Source: Thermoplasmata archaeon (lineage in GTDB: Archaea; Thermoplasmatota; Thermoplasmata; Thermoplasmatales; Thermoplasmataceae). Taken from it: a stretch of 13,379 nt of DNA. The stretch spans positions 1 to 13,379 of the forward strand of contig JAJZWN010000033.1 of assembly GCA_021846695.1 (NCBI GenBank), read 5' to 3'. The position numbers and the translations under genes were made by a program. Below are positions 13,314 to 13,379 of the stretch, piece after piece. Numbering within the stretch: the stretch's first letter is position 1; each line of letters begins with the position of its first letter. The notes under the pieces were generated by a model. It made no database searches. It worked only from the letters and a program-made list of their open reading frames with translations, and was not told the origin of the DNA.

Positions 13314-13379
13314 ATGGCAAAAGAAAAGATAAAATACCGAAAAGGCCAGGTTCTAGGAACAGAGAAAAGGCAGTGTAAT
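13314..13379 (+). CDS. Start of an unidentified gene, cut by the window edge
   Basis: The frame opens at the ATG at 13314 and is still open at the last base, giving 22 residues (MAKEKIKYRKGQVLGTEKRQ and two more). The N-terminus is strongly basic. A TATA-like box at leaderless distance supports the start. Too little is present to name a family. It may belong to the element or to the flanking chromosome. Confidence 0.4.
   Translation, partial: MAKEKIKYRKGQVLGTEKRQCN

Overview
The window looks archaeal. Promoters are TATA-like boxes about 25 nt ahead of start codons (leaderless style at 4023, 9121, 9220 and probably 13314). Internal operon genes carry GGTGA/GGAGG ribosome sites. The single tRNA gene has no encoded CCA and shows archaeal tRNA-Pro features. 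The left end begins with what reads as a GAPN-like aldehyde dehydrogenase, a chromosomal type of gene. The DNA is AT-rich, most strongly at the left. I cannot name the species; a small-genome (DPANN/ARMAN-like) or Thermoplasmatales-like archaeon is a guess.

Layout. 1-277: 5' part of the dehydrogenase gene (minus strand, runs off the window). 382-4023: a 1213-residue alpha-solenoid protein with a GNAT-like C-terminus; its gene contains a perfect 429-bp tandem duplication. 4194-4268: a tRNA-Pro with the unexpected anticodon AGG. 4269-4530: non-coding junction with two inverted repeats and a U-tract terminator. 4531-9121: a tightly packed leftward operon of six genes (89, 888, 57, 207, 104 and 189 residues). 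Its core is a primase-polymerase/ATPase replication protein. 9122-9219: a compact divergent promoter region. 9220-10530: a rightward integration module made of a possible core-binding-domain ORF (139 aa), two tiny SD-preceded ORFs (42 and 39 aa) and a stand-alone tyrosine recombinase catalytic domain (230 aa). 10605-13067: an 820-residue low-complexity mosaic protein with an Ala-rich helical head, a glycine-zipper segment, a Thr/Pro-rich stalk and a basic tail, which could be a virion or cell-surface protein. 13068-13313: no gene seen. 13314-13379: start of another rightward gene.

Interpretation. From about 4.5 kb rightward the gene set (PrimPol-ATPase, small hypothetical proteins in translationally coupled order, tyrosine recombinase, large structural-looking protein) is that of an integrated virus or plasmid-like element. 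The left 4.3 kb looks like host chromosome, or a differently derived cargo region. No capsid, portal or terminase gene is recognisable, and no duplicated tRNA end (att site) is visible, so the element's borders are not fixed. The points most worth pursuing are the split integrase with small ORFs inside it, the A34 tRNA-Pro, the solenoid-GNAT gene with a recent in-frame duplication, and three short-period direct-repeat tracts in the 3' end of the replication gene.
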